From the NCBI RefSeq assembly GCF_000011065.1, contig NC_004663.1, positions 5,022,001 through 5,086,000 of the forward strand: a DNA stretch of 64,000 nt. Direction: 5' to 3'. Source of the DNA: Bacteroides thetaiotaomicron VPI-5482 (GTDB lineage: Bacteria > Bacteroidota > Bacteroidia > Bacteroidales > Bacteroidaceae). Every line of letters starts with the position of its first letter. Within the stretch, counting starts at the first letter, position 1. The notes under the pieces are model-generated. The model was not told where the DNA came from, made no database searches, and saw only the letters and a program-made list of their open reading frames with translations. The position numbers and the translations under genes were made by a program. This document shows, one piece after another, positions 17,698 to 26,876 of this stretch.

Positions 17698-19683
17698 TTA
17701 TGGTTTGCTTACGCAATAATTGTATACTTTCAGATTCTGTACCTTACTATTAAAGTTTCCTGCTTTCTCCAGCGGGAAAACTAGTGTACGTACATAGTTC
17801 ATTGAATCTTTTCCCGCATTAAAGTAAAGTTTCTGCGTATTCATTTCATCAACCACTTTACCGTTGACTCTCAGCGTTGTGCTGCGATTGTTTCCTTCTA
17901 TCTGAATTGTTGCTTTTTCTCCCGGATTCACTTTGTAGGGGAAGGTATTCAGATAGCCGTCGCGTGCAAATCCCATCATCCCCCGAATAGGGTCTGACAG
18001 ATAGAATACGGCGTTAGGCGAACGGAACAATTCGGTTCCTTCACTTTCTTTTGCTCCGGTAATGTCGAAACTGACAGTGTAATTATAGCCAATTTCCGGA
18101 TAATCGGAAGTGCTGCCGGGAGCGACTGTGGAACGTTCGTATACCAATTCCGGCTTTTTGCCGATTCTTGCCAGTTGGTTGACTCCGGGCGCTTCGCTGA
18201 GGAGGGCACGTTTTTCATTGAATGTTTCATAAGGAATGCCCGTTTGAGCGCCTGTCCACATCTTTACAGAGAGTGTTTGCAGGGGCGAGAATATACGGTG
18301 ATGGATGTCTTTCACCGAGATACCGTTGCCGACATGGTCGTTCCAGATGGCAAACATACCGCCAAGAATGGAAGGATGTTTTTCGTCGAATACAGCTTTG
18401 CCGATATGGGCGGGTGTCCACTCCTTATATAAGTATGGTTCGTTGAGGTAATCATAATAGTAGCCGGCTTTCGGAACGATATATACCAGTCCGTCCGGAA
18501 TACTGATCAGTTGATATCCGTCTTTGATCATAGTTGCCGGATCGGCGTATCCGTTGTACCAAGCATTCATGACGACATTTTCTGATTTGACGGGCGTATC
18601 GCCTTTGGCATGGCTGAGCGCGCCCCATACGACTGCTTGCTTGCCGAAACCTTCCACAAAACGGATGTAATGGTCGGTGAAAGCACGGAATTTTTCTACC
18701 ACGTCTTTCTTCGCGTTCGAGTATTCGTCTGTACCGATATGTACACGCTTGCCTACGAATACCGGATTGTCGCCCTCCAGATATTCTTTGAACAGAGCAT
18801 CTACGAATTCGTAAGTTTCCGGCTTGAATAAGTCAAGGTGATCCATGCCGTACTCCTTGCTTCCGATTTCCGGTTTGTAATGGGTGAGAGCCAGTGAGTG
18901 GGCGGGAACGTCAATTTCCGGAATGATTTCCACGAAGTTGGATGCCGCTTGTTTCTGGAAATCGATGAATTCTTTCTTGGAGTACGAGCCGTCACGGGCT
19001 GTCAATCCCGGATAAGTCTCCGATTCCAGCCGGAAGGCAGCGTAAGTCTTGTCCCAGTTGTGTTCGAAGTATTGCTTGAATCCATTATCGTTCAGATGGA
19101 CTTGCAGGGTGTTCATTTTGTAGTAAGCCATGATTTTCACCAAGTCCTGCAGATAAGCCATCGGAATGAACTTACGGCCACAGTCTATCATGAAACCGCG
19201 AAGCGGATAATCGGGATAATCACGAATCGTTCCTTGCGGGAGTGAGCGTTCCTGATTTTGTTCCGCCAGTTGCAGGAGTGTGCGTGTGCTCCAGTAAAGA
19301 CCGGTCGGGGTGGGAGCGGAGATGGCTACACGGTCGGTTATCTTGATGGCGTAACCTTCCTCACCGAGCTTCTTGTCTGCCGACAAGGATAGGACGAAAT
19401 CGCCGGACGTGGCTTTGCCTTGTGCTACGCTTAATGTCTGCCCGAACATCTGTTGATAATCGTCGGCGAACATCCGGGCTATTCTCAGTAATTCGGGATT
19501 TTGGGAAGTGCAGACGATTCGGGTGTCTTTTCCCGGAGTGAAGTTACCGTCTTTTCCCGTCCATTGTTTGAGTTCGGGGACAACAAACGGTTTCGGGTTG
19601 ACAGCGGCACGGGTTAAGCTACCCGTCAGACAAAAGATGACCAATAAGGCCAGAGCTTGCAAAGATACAAACTTGTTTCTCAT
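17698..19683 (-). CDS. GH20 beta-N-acetylhexosaminidase
   Basis: 661 residues with a signal peptide (MRNKFVSLQALALLVIFCLTG, then SLTRAA). It is predicted to remove terminal beta-linked GlcNAc or GalNAc in the periplasm by substrate-assisted catalysis. An N-terminal GH20b-type domain covers about 30-165. The catalytic barrel starts RGFMIDCGRKFIPM. The Asp-Glu pair is Asp319-Glu320 in VHIGTDEYSN, where most members read HIGGDE, so a Gly-to-Thr change sits just before the pair. About 510-660 is a beta-sandwich, probably LamG-like, ending in a strand-rich segment. It is monocistronic and divergent from yaaA. Being alone, its substrate cannot be inferred from neighbours. Confidence 0.92.
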   Translation of the reverse strand: MRNKFVSLQALALLVIFCLTGSLTRAAVNPKPFVVPELKQWTGKDGNFTPGKDTRIVCTSQNPELLRIARMFADDYQQMFGQTLSVAQGKATSGDFVLSLSADKKLGEEGYAIKITDRVAISAPTPTGLYWSTRTLLQLAEQNQERSLPQGTIRDYPDYPLRGFMIDCGRKFIPMAYLQDLVKIMAYYKMNTLQVHLNDNGFKQYFEHNWDKTYAAFRLESETYPGLTARDGSYSKKEFIDFQKQAASNFVEIIPEIDVPAHSLALTHYKPEIGSKEYGMDHLDLFKPETYEFVDALFKEYLEGDNPVFVGKRVHIGTDEYSNAKKDVVEKFRAFTDHYIRFVEGFGKQAVVWGALSHAKGDTPVKSENVVMNAWYNGYADPATMIKDGYQLISIPDGLVYIVPKAGYYYDYLNEPYLYKEWTPAHIGKAVFDEKHPSILGGMFAIWNDHVGNGISVKDIHHRIFSPLQTLSVKMWTGAQTGIPYETFNEKRALLSEAPGVNQLARIGKKPELVYERSTVAPGSTSDYPEIGYNYTVSFDITGAKESEGTELFRSPNAVFYLSDPIRGMMGFARDGYLNTFPYKVNPGEKATIQIEGNNRSTTLRVNGKVVDEMNTQKLYFNAGKDSMNYVRTLVFPLEKAGNFNSKVQNLKVYNYCVSKP

Positions 19684-19829
19684 AAGGGGGATTTTTGTGT
19701 TTTTGTTAATTAATAAATGATTATAGTTAATTATTGGCTGAAAGTAGGCATAATTTGGATATCTGTCAACAAGTGAAGCTATTTATTTTTTATTTTTGTG
19801 TTTTTCAAAATGATTAAACCTGATTCAGA

Positions 19830-20603
19830 ATGTTAGTACTTCTATCTTGTGCCAAGACGATGAGTGCGGTGTCGAAGGTGAAAGTTCCTTTGACCACGAG
19901 TCCCCGTTTTCAGAAGGAAGCGGCGGAAATAGCGTTGCAGATGTCCCAGTTTTCTGTAGACGAATTAGAACGTCTGCTGCGTGTAAACGCAAAGATTGCT
20001 GTGGAGAATTATAAACGTTATCAGGCTTTTCATGCGGAAACCACTCCGGAATTGCCTGCTTTGCTGGCATATACCGGCATTGTATTCAAACGGCTGAATC
20101 CGAAGGACTTCTCTGCAGAAGATTTCGGGTATGCGCAGGAACATTTGCGGCTGACTTCTTTCTGTTACGGTCTGTTGCGTCCTTTGGACGTGATTCGTGC
20201 TTATCGGCTGGAGGGAGATGTCGTATTGCCTGAACTGGGGAATCAGACTTTGTTTTCTTATTGGCGGTCGCGTCTGACGGATACGTTCATAGAGGACATC
20301 CGATCGGCAGGAGGAATCTTGTGCAATCTAGCCAGTGACGAGATGAAAAGCCTGTTTGACTGGAAGCGGGTGGAGAGCGAAGTCCGTGTGGTCACTCCCG
20401 AATTTCATGTCTGGAAGAATGGAAAGCTGGCTACGATAGTGGTGTATACCAAGATGTCCCGTGGCGAGATGACACGTTTCATTTTGAAAAATAAGATCGG
20501 AACTCCGGAGGAACTGAAAGGATTCTCGTGGGAAGGGTTCGAGTTTGACGAATCGCTTTCGGATGAAAGGAAATTGGTATTTATTAATGGGATGGGAGAA
20601 TAA
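19830..20603 (+). CDS. yaaA: YaaA family peroxide-stress protein
   Basis: 257 residues, the family's usual size. The N terminus MLVLLSCAKTMS, KYRYQAF-like KRYQAF, and FCYGLLRPLDVIRAYRLE (about residue 110) are family hallmarks. E. coli YaaA limits intracellular free iron and DNA damage under peroxide stress and binds DNA. NLASDE and KMSRGEMTRFI match the C-terminal part. The next gene follows after five bases, so the two are probably co-transcribed. A TATTTTTG box at 19791-19798 could be the -7 element, though no good -33 partner is seen. Confidence 0.9.
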   Translation: MLVLLSCAKTMSAVSKVKVPLTTSPRFQKEAAEIALQMSQFSVDELERLLRVNAKIAVENYKRYQAFHAETTPELPALLAYTGIVFKRLNPKDFSAEDFGYAQEHLRLTSFCYGLLRPLDVIRAYRLEGDVVLPELGNQTLFSYWRSRLTDTFIEDIRSAGGILCNLASDEMKSLFDWKRVESEVRVVTPEFHVWKNGKLATIVVYTKMSRGEMTRFILKNKIGTPEELKGFSWEGFEFDESLSDERKLVFINGMGE

Positions 20604-20608
20604 GGAAT

Positions 20609-21160
20609 ATGACAGAAGTAGAGAAGATGCGTAGCAGCCAGTTGGCTGATATGTCCGCGCCGGAGTTGCAGGTGCGTTTTGAGCATGCCAAGAAGTTGCT
20701 GGCGATCATGCGCGGGTTGAGCACGTATGATGACGGGTACAGAGAATTGCTGGAAGAACTGGTGCCGGGTATTCCTGAAACTTCGGTGATCTGTCCTCCT
20801 TTCCATTGCGATCACGGAGACGGGATAAAGTTGGGCGAACACGTCTTTGTCAATGCCAACTGTACTTTTCTGGACGGAGGGTATATCACAATCGGTGCCC
20901 ATACGCTAGTCGGCCCTTGCGTACAGATTTATACACCGCATCATCCGATGAATTATCTGGAGCGTCGCGGTTCGAAAGAGTATGCTTATCCGGTTACGAT
21001 CGGCGAGGATTGCTGGATTGGCGGCGGTGCTGTCATTTGTCCCGGTGTGACGATTGGCAACCGTTGTGTGATAGGAGCGGGAAGCGTCGTGACGAAAGAT
21101 ATTCCCGACGACAGTGTTGCAGTCGGGAATCCGGCGCGCCTTATCCGTAAGCAGGCTTGA
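20609..21160 (+). CDS. Maltose/galactoside O-acetyltransferase-like hexapeptide protein
   Basis: 183 residues, the length of the LacA/Maa group. The N-terminal maltose-acetyltransferase helix region (about 1-60) is followed by a left-handed beta-helix of hexapeptide repeats (FVNANCTFLDGGYITIGAHTLVGPCVQIYT; longer run split by loops) and the catalytic-His region YTPHHPMN near residue 111. The C terminus VTIGNRCVIGAGSVVTKDIP and VAVGNPARLIR is typical. It would transfer acetyl from acetyl-CoA to a sugar hydroxyl. The natural acceptor is not predictable. It lies five bases after yaaA. Confidence 0.9.
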   Translation: MTEVEKMRSSQLADMSAPELQVRFEHAKKLLAIMRGLSTYDDGYRELLEELVPGIPETSVICPPFHCDHGDGIKLGEHVFVNANCTFLDGGYITIGAHTLVGPCVQIYTPHHPMNYLERRGSKEYAYPVTIGEDCWIGGGAVICPGVTIGNRCVIGAGSVVTKDIPDDSVAVGNPARLIRKQA

Positions 21161-21339
21161 CCGGGAATCTTATTTCCCGGATTTGAGTGTTCCCACATTG
21201 TTGGCTTTATCTTGTTCTGTTTAGTGGACAGGCTTGGAGAAGGGAAAGTTGCATGAAAAAAACTTTTTTCATTATTTGCTGATAATCAGTTGGTTTTTAT
21301 TTTTGATAAAAAGTTTCTTGAAAAATAATATGCAAAATG

Positions 21340-21370
21340 TTTGGAGGTTTCAAAAAAAGCCGTACCTTTG
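21340..21370 (+). promoter_or_regulatory. tRNA-Val promoter
   Basis: TTTG (21340-21343), 19-bp spacer, TACCTTTG (21363-21370): a consensus Bacteroides promoter 25 bp before the first tRNA. Its core AAAAGCCGTAC is shared with the rplM promoter. Confidence 0.85.
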
Positions 21371-21395
21371 CATCGCTTTTGAAACGGAAGTGTAC

Positions 21396-21470
21396 GGGCG
21401 CTTAGCTCAGCTGGTTCAGAGCATCTGGTTTACACCCAGAGGGTCGGGGGTTCGAATCCCTCAGCGCCCA
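21396..21470 (+). tRNA. tRNA-Val (anticodon TAC)
   Basis: A complete cloverleaf: acceptor GGGCGCT/AGCGCCC with discriminator A, D stem GCTC/GAGC, anticodon stem TCTGG/CCAGA with loop TTTACAC, and T loop TTCGAAT. The loop gives anticodon TAC, reading Val GUA-type codons. CCA is not encoded. The first of two identical copies. Confidence 0.97.
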
Positions 21471-21502
21471 CAAAGAATACCGAAACACTTCCGTCAACAA
21501 AA

Positions 21503-21577
21503 GGGCGCTTAGCTCAGCTGGTTCAGAGCATCTGGTTTACACCCAGAGGGTCGGGGGTTCGAATCCCTCAGCGCCCA
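21503..21577 (+). tRNA. tRNA-Val (anticodon TAC), second identical copy
   Basis: The same 75-base sequence as the copy 107 bp upstream, with the same cloverleaf and TAC anticodon. A 32-bp spacer separates the genes, which are transcribed together and end at the terminator at 21587. Confidence 0.97.
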
Positions 21578-21586
21578 CGAAATAGA

Positions 21587-21619
21587 AGTCTTACGAAGAA
21601 ATTCGTGAGACTTTTTTTA
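21587..21619 (+). terminator. tRNA-Val operon terminator
   Basis: An 11-bp stem (21587-21597 with 21602-21612, one GU), GAAA tetraloop and seven T residues. Confidence 0.9.
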
Positions 21620-21654
21620 TTTCTTACCGCTTTTATACAAACTTTCTTTATCCT

Positions 21655-21689
21655 TTTGCCTTATAACTCAGGAAAAAGAGTTAATTTTG
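21655..21689 (+). promoter_or_regulatory. purB promoter
   Basis: TAATTTTG at 21682-21689 is a perfect -7 element; a TTTG at 21655-21658 is 23 bp away. The box rules out the in-frame TTG at 21687 as the purB start. Confidence 0.6.
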
Positions 21690-21716
21690 CAGTCTGATAA
21701 TTATCTAAGAAAACGT

Positions 21717-23063
21717 ATGGAACTTGATGTATTAACGGCCATATCTCCGATTGATGGTCGATATAGAGGCAAAACTAAAGCTTTGGCAGCTTATTTCTCT
21801 GAATTTGCACTGATTAAATACCGTGTACAGGTAGAGGTGGAATACTTTATCACCTTGTGCGAACTTCCTTTGCCGCAGTTGAAAGGAATCGATAGCAGCG
21901 TGTTTGAAACTTTACGGAATATCTACCGTAACTTCTCGGAAGCAGATGCGCAACGCATTAAAGATATCGAAAGTGTAACCAACCATGATGTAAAAGCCGT
22001 AGAATATTTCCTGAAAGAAGAATTCGATAAGCTGGGTGGAATGGATGACTATAAAGAATTCATTCACTTCGGATTGACTTCTCAAGACATTAATAATACG
22101 TCTGTGCCTCTTTCTATCAAGGAAGCTTTGGATAAAGTCTATTATCCGCTGATCGAAGAACTGATTGCACAACTGAAAACGTATGCAACAGAATGGGCTG
22201 AAATCCCGATGCTTGCCAAAACTCATGGGCAACCGGCTTCTCCGACTCGTTTGGGTAAGGAAGTGATGGTATTCGTTTACCGCCTGGAACGTCAGCTGGC
22301 TATGCTGAAAGCATGTCCGATCACTGCAAAATTCGGTGGCGCTACCGGAAATTACAATGCTCATCATGTAGCATATCCTCAATATGACTGGAAACAATTC
22401 GGTAATCGGTTTGTTGCAGAGAAACTGGGACTGGAGCGCGAAGAATATACCACTCAGATTTCGAACTACGATAACTTGTCTGCTGTCTTTGACGCGATGA
22501 AACGTATCAACACCATAATGGTGGATATGAACCGTGACTTCTGGCAGTATATTTCTATGGAATACTTCAAGCAGAAGATCAAAGCCGGTGAGGTAGGATC
22601 AAGCGCGATGCCGCATAAAGTGAATCCGATCGACTTTGAAAATGCGGAAGGTAATTTGGGTATCGCAACTTCTATTCTGGAACACCTGGCTGTGAAACTG
22701 CCTGTTTCCCGTTTGCAGCGTGACCTGACAGACTCTACGGTGCTCCGTAATGTAGGCGTGCCTTTCGGTCATATCGTGATTGCTATTCAGAGTTCACTGA
22801 AAGGACTTCGCAAACTGTTGCTGAACGAACCGGCTATTTACCGTGATCTGGACAACTGCTGGAGCGTAGTGGCTGAGGCAATCCAGACGATTTTACGCCG
22901 CGAGGCTTACCCGCATCCGTATGAAGCATTGAAAGCTTTGACCCGGACCAACCAGGCTATTACAGAAAGTTCTATTAAAGAGTTTATCGAAGGCTTGAAC
23001 GTAAGCGAAGATATTAAAAAAGAGTTAAGAGCAATTACTCCGCATACATATACGGGACTTTAA
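21717..23063 (+). CDS. purB: Adenylosuccinate lyase
   Basis: 448 residues from ATG 21717. The reading frame is open from a TTG at 21687, but that codon is inside the -7 promoter element. The enzyme acts twice in purine synthesis, releasing fumarate from SAICAR and from adenylosuccinate. The fumarase/aspartase superfamily signature GSSAMPHKVNPIDFENAEG (about residue 295) carries the catalytic serine loop; MELDVLTAISPIDGRYRGK and HFGLTSQDINNT (about 110) are family motifs. It is probably monocistronic or co-transcribed with the pseudouridine synthase 75 bp downstream. Confidence 0.96.
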   Translation: MELDVLTAISPIDGRYRGKTKALAAYFSEFALIKYRVQVEVEYFITLCELPLPQLKGIDSSVFETLRNIYRNFSEADAQRIKDIESVTNHDVKAVEYFLKEEFDKLGGMDDYKEFIHFGLTSQDINNTSVPLSIKEALDKVYYPLIEELIAQLKTYATEWAEIPMLAKTHGQPASPTRLGKEVMVFVYRLERQLAMLKACPITAKFGGATGNYNAHHVAYPQYDWKQFGNRFVAEKLGLEREEYTTQISNYDNLSAVFDAMKRINTIMVDMNRDFWQYISMEYFKQKIKAGEVGSSAMPHKVNPIDFENAEGNLGIATSILEHLAVKLPVSRLQRDLTDSTVLRNVGVPFGHIVIAIQSSLKGLRKLLLNEPAIYRDLDNCWSVVAEAIQTILRREAYPHPYEALKALTRTNQAITESSIKEFIEGLNVSEDIKKELRAITPHTYTGL

Positions 23064-23138
23064 TTGTTTACTTATACAATAAACGTGTTTTTTAAATAGG
23101 CCGTGAGGCCAAAGTCTAATTTTATTCGAATAAAAAAA

Positions 23139-24629
23139 ATGAGCACAGAAAACGAAGAATGGCGCGAAAATTCTTACAATGAGGAGAATACAGGTGCCGG
23201 CCGTGATGGTAACAAGTCTTACAACAGAGAAGGTGGAGAACGTCCGTATCGTCCTTCTTACAACCGTGAAGGTGGGGATCGTCCGTATCGCCCGCGATTT
23301 AATCCGAATAGTGAAGGTGGAGAGCGCCCACAGCGTTCTTATGGTGAACGTTCTTATGATCGCCCCCAACGTCCTTCTTACAATCGTGAAGGTGGAGACC
23401 GTCCGTATCGTCCTCGCTTCAATAGCAACAATGAAGGAGGCGAACGTCCGCAACGTCCTTACAACCGCGAAGGTGGTGAACAACGTTCTTATGATCGTCC
23501 TCAACGCCCTTCTTACAACCGTGAAGGTGGAGACCGTCCGTATCGTCCGAGATTTAATCCGAACGGCGAAGGTGGCGATCGTCCGCAGCGTCCTTACAAT
23601 CGTGAAGGTGGCGAGCAACGCTCTTATGGCGACCGTCCGTACCGTCCCCGTTTTAACAGTGGCGAAGGTGGCGACCGTCCTCAGCGTCCTTATAACCGCG
23701 AAGGTGGTGATCGTCCATATCGTCCCCGCTTCAACAGTGGTGAAGGTGGTGGCTACCGTAATAACAACGGTGGTGGCTATCGTCCGAGATTTAACAATGA
23801 CCGTTCGCAGGGTGGCTATCGTCCGCGTCCGCGTACCAGTGATTACGATCCGAATGCTAAGTATAGCATCAAGAAGCAGATTGAGTACAAGGAACAGTTT
23901 GTTGATCCGAACGAACCGATTCGTCTGAATAAGTTCTTGGCTAATGCCGGTGTTTGCTCACGTCGCGAAGCTGATGAGTTTATCACAGCAGGTGTGGTTT
24001 CTGTAAACGGTGAAGTAGTAACTGAATTGGGTACAAAGATCAAACGCTCGGATGTGGTGAAGTTCCACGATGAACCGGTAAGCATCGAACGTAAGGTATA
24101 CGTACTGTTGAATAAGCCGAAAGATACGGTTACTACATCGGATGATCCGCAGGAACGCCGCACGGTAATGGATCTGGTAAAAGGCGCTTGCAACGAACGC
24201 ATTTATCCGGTAGGGCGTCTTGACCGCAACACGACTGGTGTACTTCTGTTGACAAATGACGGTGACCTGGCTTCCAAGCTGACACACCCGAAATTCTTGA
24301 AAAAGAAAATATATCATGTTCATCTGGACAAGAACCTGACAAAAGCAGATATGGATCAGATTGCAGCCGGCGTACAGTTGGAAGACGGTGAAATCCATGC
24401 AGATGCTATCAGCTACACAGATGATTTCAAGAAAGACCAGGTAGGTATCGAGATTCACTCCGGCAAGAACCGTATCGTTCGCCGTATTTTCGAATCACTG
24501 GGATATAAAGTAGTAAAACTCGACCGTGTATTCTTTGCCGGACTGACCAAAAAAGGTCTGCGCCGCGGAGACTGGCGTTACCTGTCGGAAGCAGAAGTAA
24601 ACTACCTCCGCATGGGGTCGTTTGAGTAA
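23139..24629 (+). CDS. RsuA/RluB-type pseudouridine synthase with Arg/Gly-rich repeat extension
   Basis: 496 residues from ATG 23139. An in-frame GTG at 23103 is less likely because it adds a basic stretch with no homology. Residues 1 to about 240 are an unusual low-complexity extension built from repeats of SYNREGG, DRPYRPRFN (five copies) and ERPQRPYN. The S4 RNA-binding domain follows (PIRLNKFLANAGVCSRREAD), then the synthase domain with the catalytic Asp motif GRLDRNTTGVLLLTNDG (about residue 365), and KNRIVRRIFESLGYKV near the end. It should convert uridine to pseudouridine in 23S rRNA, as RluB does, though the exact site cannot be inferred. The repeat is probably disordered, RNA-binding and variable in length between strains. 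It precedes asnS by 27 bp. Confidence 0.9.
   Translation: MSTENEEWRENSYNEENTGAGRDGNKSYNREGGERPYRPSYNREGGDRPYRPRFNPNSEGGERPQRSYGERSYDRPQRPSYNREGGDRPYRPRFNSNNEGGERPQRPYNREGGEQRSYDRPQRPSYNREGGDRPYRPRFNPNGEGGDRPQRPYNREGGEQRSYGDRPYRPRFNSGEGGDRPQRPYNREGGDRPYRPRFNSGEGGGYRNNNGGGYRPRFNNDRSQGGYRPRPRTSDYDPNAKYSIKKQIEYKEQFVDPNEPIRLNKFLANAGVCSRREADEFITAGVVSVNGEVVTELGTKIKRSDVVKFHDEPVSIERKVYVLLNKPKDTVTTSDDPQERRTVMDLVKGACNERIYPVGRLDRNTTGVLLLTNDGDLASKLTHPKFLKKKIYHVHLDKNLTKADMDQIAAGVQLEDGEIHADAISYTDDFKKDQVGIEIHSGKNRIVRRIFESLGYKVVKLDRVFFAGLTKKGLRRGDWRYLSEAEVNYLRMGSFE
23220..23830 (+). repeat. Coding tandem repeat (Arg/Gly/Tyr-rich) in the pseudouridine synthase gene
   Basis: Imperfect in-frame repeats alternate GGDRPYRPRFN with GGERPQRPYNRE-type units. 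The nucleotide phrases ggtggagaccgtccgtatcg and close variants recur at least five times. This suggests growth by slippage or recombination. Confidence 0.8.
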
Positions 24630-24656
24630 TATATAATATTGTATTAAAAAAGTTTT

Positions 24657-26060
24657 ATGGAAAAGATTGGTAGAACAAAAATTGTTGATCTGTTGAAGCG
24701 CGAAGATATTGGCGCTATGGTCAATGTGAAAGGATGGGTTCGCACCCGCAGAGGTAGCAAACAAGTTAACTTTATCGCACTGAATGACGGTTCTACAATA
24801 AATAATGTGCAGATCGTAGTAGATCTGGCTAATTTCGATGAAGAGATGCTGAAACTGATTACTACCGGGGCTTGTATTAGCGTGAACGGAGTAATGGTGG
24901 AATCTGTGGGTTCCGGTCAGAAGGTGGAAGTGCAGGCTAAAGAAATCGAAGTGCTGGGTACTTGCGACAATACATATCCATTGCAGAAAAAAGGTCACTC
25001 CATGGAATTCTTGCGTGAGATCGCTCACTTGCGTCCGCGTACCAATACCTTTGGTGCAGTGTTCCGCATTCGTCACAACATGGCGATTGCTATTCACAAG
25101 TTTTTCCATGAAAAGGGATTTTTCTATTTCCATACACCGATTATCACAGGTTCCGACTGTGAAGGTGCCGGACAGATGTTTCAGGTAACTACCATGAATC
25201 TGTATGACTTGAAGAAAGACGAAAGAGGTTCTATCTCTTATGATGACGACTTCTTTGGCAAGCAGGCAAGTTTGACAGTATCCGGTCAGTTGGAAGGTGA
25301 ATTGGCTGCCACTGCTTTGGGCGCTATCTACACATTCGGTCCTACTTTCCGTGCCGAAAACTCCAATACTCCCCGCCATTTGGCAGAGTTCTGGATGATT
25401 GAGCCGGAAGTTGCGTTCAACGACATTGCTGATAATATGGACCTGGCAGAAGAGTTTATCAAATATTGTGTGAAATGGGCGTTGGATAACTGTGCGGATG
25501 ATGTGAAGTTCCTGAACGATATGTTCGATAAGGGCTTGATTGAACGTCTGCAAGGTGTATTGAAGGATGATTTCGTTCGTTTGCCTTATACGGATGGTAT
25601 CAAGATTCTGGAAGATGCCGTTGCGAAAGGTCACAAGTTCGAATTCCCTGTTTACTGGGGGGTAGACTTGGCTTCCGAGCACGAACGTTATCTGGTGGAA
25701 GAACACTTCAAACGTCCGGTGATTCTGACTGATTATCCGAAGGAAATCAAAGCCTTCTATATGAAGCAGAACGAGGATGGAAAGACAGTACGTGCGATGG
25801 ACGTTCTTTTCCCGAAGATCGGTGAGATCATTGGTGGTTCTGAACGTGAAGCGGATTATAACAAGTTGATGACTCGTATTGAAGAAATGCATATCCCGAT
25901 GAAGGATATGTGGTGGTATCTGGATACCCGTAAGTTCGGTACTTGTCCTCACTCCGGTTTCGGACTCGGTTTTGAACGTCTGTTGCTGTTTGTAACAGGT
26001 ATGTCAAATATCCGTGACGTGATACCGTTCCCACGTACACCGAGAAATGCTGATTTCTAA
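24657..26060 (+). CDS. asnS: Asparagine-tRNA ligase
   Basis: 467 residues, a class IIb aminoacyl-tRNA synthetase. An N-terminal OB-fold anticodon-binding domain ([20 protein letters not shown], about 20-105) precedes the catalytic domain. Motif 2 is seen in [19 protein letters not shown] (about 225) and motif 3 in [15 protein letters not shown] (about 440). The AsnRS-type [18 protein letters not shown] distinguishes it from AspRS. It lies 27 bp after the pseudouridine synthase and ends at a strong terminator. Confidence 0.96.
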
Positions 26061-26080
26061 TATTTCGGTATATTTATGTA

Positions 26081-26116
26081 AAACTCGCATAATCTTTTGA
26101 TTGTGCGAGTTTTTTT
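26081..26116 (+). terminator. asnS terminator
   Basis: A 14-bp stem (26081-26094 with 26099-26112, one GU) with TTTT loop runs into a T-tract ending 26116. Confidence 0.9.
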
Positions 26117-26199
26117 ATGCATTTGATTGTTACTTTCTCAAAATAAATCTTTATATTTGGACATGCGCATTCAAGAGTGTTAACTAAAATCATATTGTC

Positions 26200-26691
26200 A
26201 TGAAAAAGCTCTATTTCTTTACCATGCTTTCAATTATGTTGTTAGCGGTAACAGGTGCGACGGCCCAAAAGAAAACCAAATTCAAACCGGCCGATTTGAA
26301 AGGGATCTGGCAGTTGTGCCATTATGTATCAGAATCTCCCGATGTTCCGGGATCGTTGAAACCCAGTAATACATTTAAGGTATTGAGTGATGACGGCAGA
26401 ATCGTGAATTTTACCATTATTCCCGGTTCGGATGCGATTATCACAGGATATGGTACGTATAAACAGTTGACTGATGATTCTTATAAAGAGAGTATCGAGA
26501 AGAATATCCACCTTCCGATGCTCGATAATCAGGATAATATTCTGGAGTTTGAAATAAAGGATAATGATTATCTGCATTTGAAATACTTCATCAAGAACGA
26601 TCTGAACGGAAATGAACTGAACGCTTGGTATTATGAGACCTGGAAACGGGTGGAGATGCCGGCTAAGTTTCCGGAAGATATTGTGCGATAA
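26200..26691 (+). CDS. Small secreted lipocalin-like protein (DUF4488-like)
   Basis: 163 residues with a signal peptide (MKKLYFFTMLSIMLLAVTGA, then TAQ). The mature part begins FKPADLKGIWQLCHYVSE, the opening common to small Bacteroides lipocalin-like proteins that start with a GxW motif, and is rich in beta-strand. I think it belongs to the DUF4488 group but cannot confirm. It has its own terminator. A TATATTTG box at 26152-26159 is a candidate -7 element. The function is unknown. Confidence 0.65.
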   Translation: MKKLYFFTMLSIMLLAVTGATAQKKTKFKPADLKGIWQLCHYVSESPDVPGSLKPSNTFKVLSDDGRIVNFTIIPGSDAIITGYGTYKQLTDDSYKESIEKNIHLPMLDNQDNILEFEIKDNDYLHLKYFIKNDLNGNELNAWYYETWKRVEMPAKFPEDIVR

Positions 26692-26725
26692 ATTAGATTG
26701 CAATATAGATTCTTTGTTGTTTTTT

Positions 26726-26765
26726 GACCTCCCCGGTGTCAATCCGGAGGAGGCCTTTTTATTTT
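26726..26765 (+). terminator. Terminator after the DUF4488-like gene
   Basis: A GC-rich hairpin pairs CCTCC/CCGG on the left (from 26728) with CCGGAGGAGG (26744-26753), followed by TTTTTATTTT. Confidence 0.7.
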
Positions 26766-26839
26766 CTGCACCTTATCTACAAATATAGTAAGTTTCCCTT
26801 GTCATTCAACCCGATAAATCCAAAAAAAGCTAGAAATAG

Positions 26840-26870
26840 TTTGCCAATTCAAAGAAAAGCCGTACTTTTG
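26840..26870 (+). promoter_or_regulatory. Ribosomal protein operon promoter (rplM)
   Basis: TTTG (26840-26843), 19-bp spacer and TACTTTTG (26863-26870) form a consensus promoter. A core CAAAGAAAAGCCGTAC is nearly identical to that before the tRNA-Val genes. The transcript would have a leader of about 120 nt before rplM. Confidence 0.85.
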
Positions 26871-26876
26871 CAAGCC

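Noticed and set aside
21234..21512. 92-codon plus-strand ORF covering the first tRNA-Val
   Set aside because: Part of its protein is a translation of the tRNA and of the tRNA promoter.
23025..23618. 197-codon minus-strand ORF with TFTVVRRT-type repeats
   Set aside because: It is only the reverse reading of the Arg/Gly repeat in the pseudouridine synthase gene.
24495..25952. 485-codon minus-strand ORF opposite asnS
   Set aside because: Antisense shadow caused by lack of stop codons opposite biased codons; His/Phe-rich and unlike any family.
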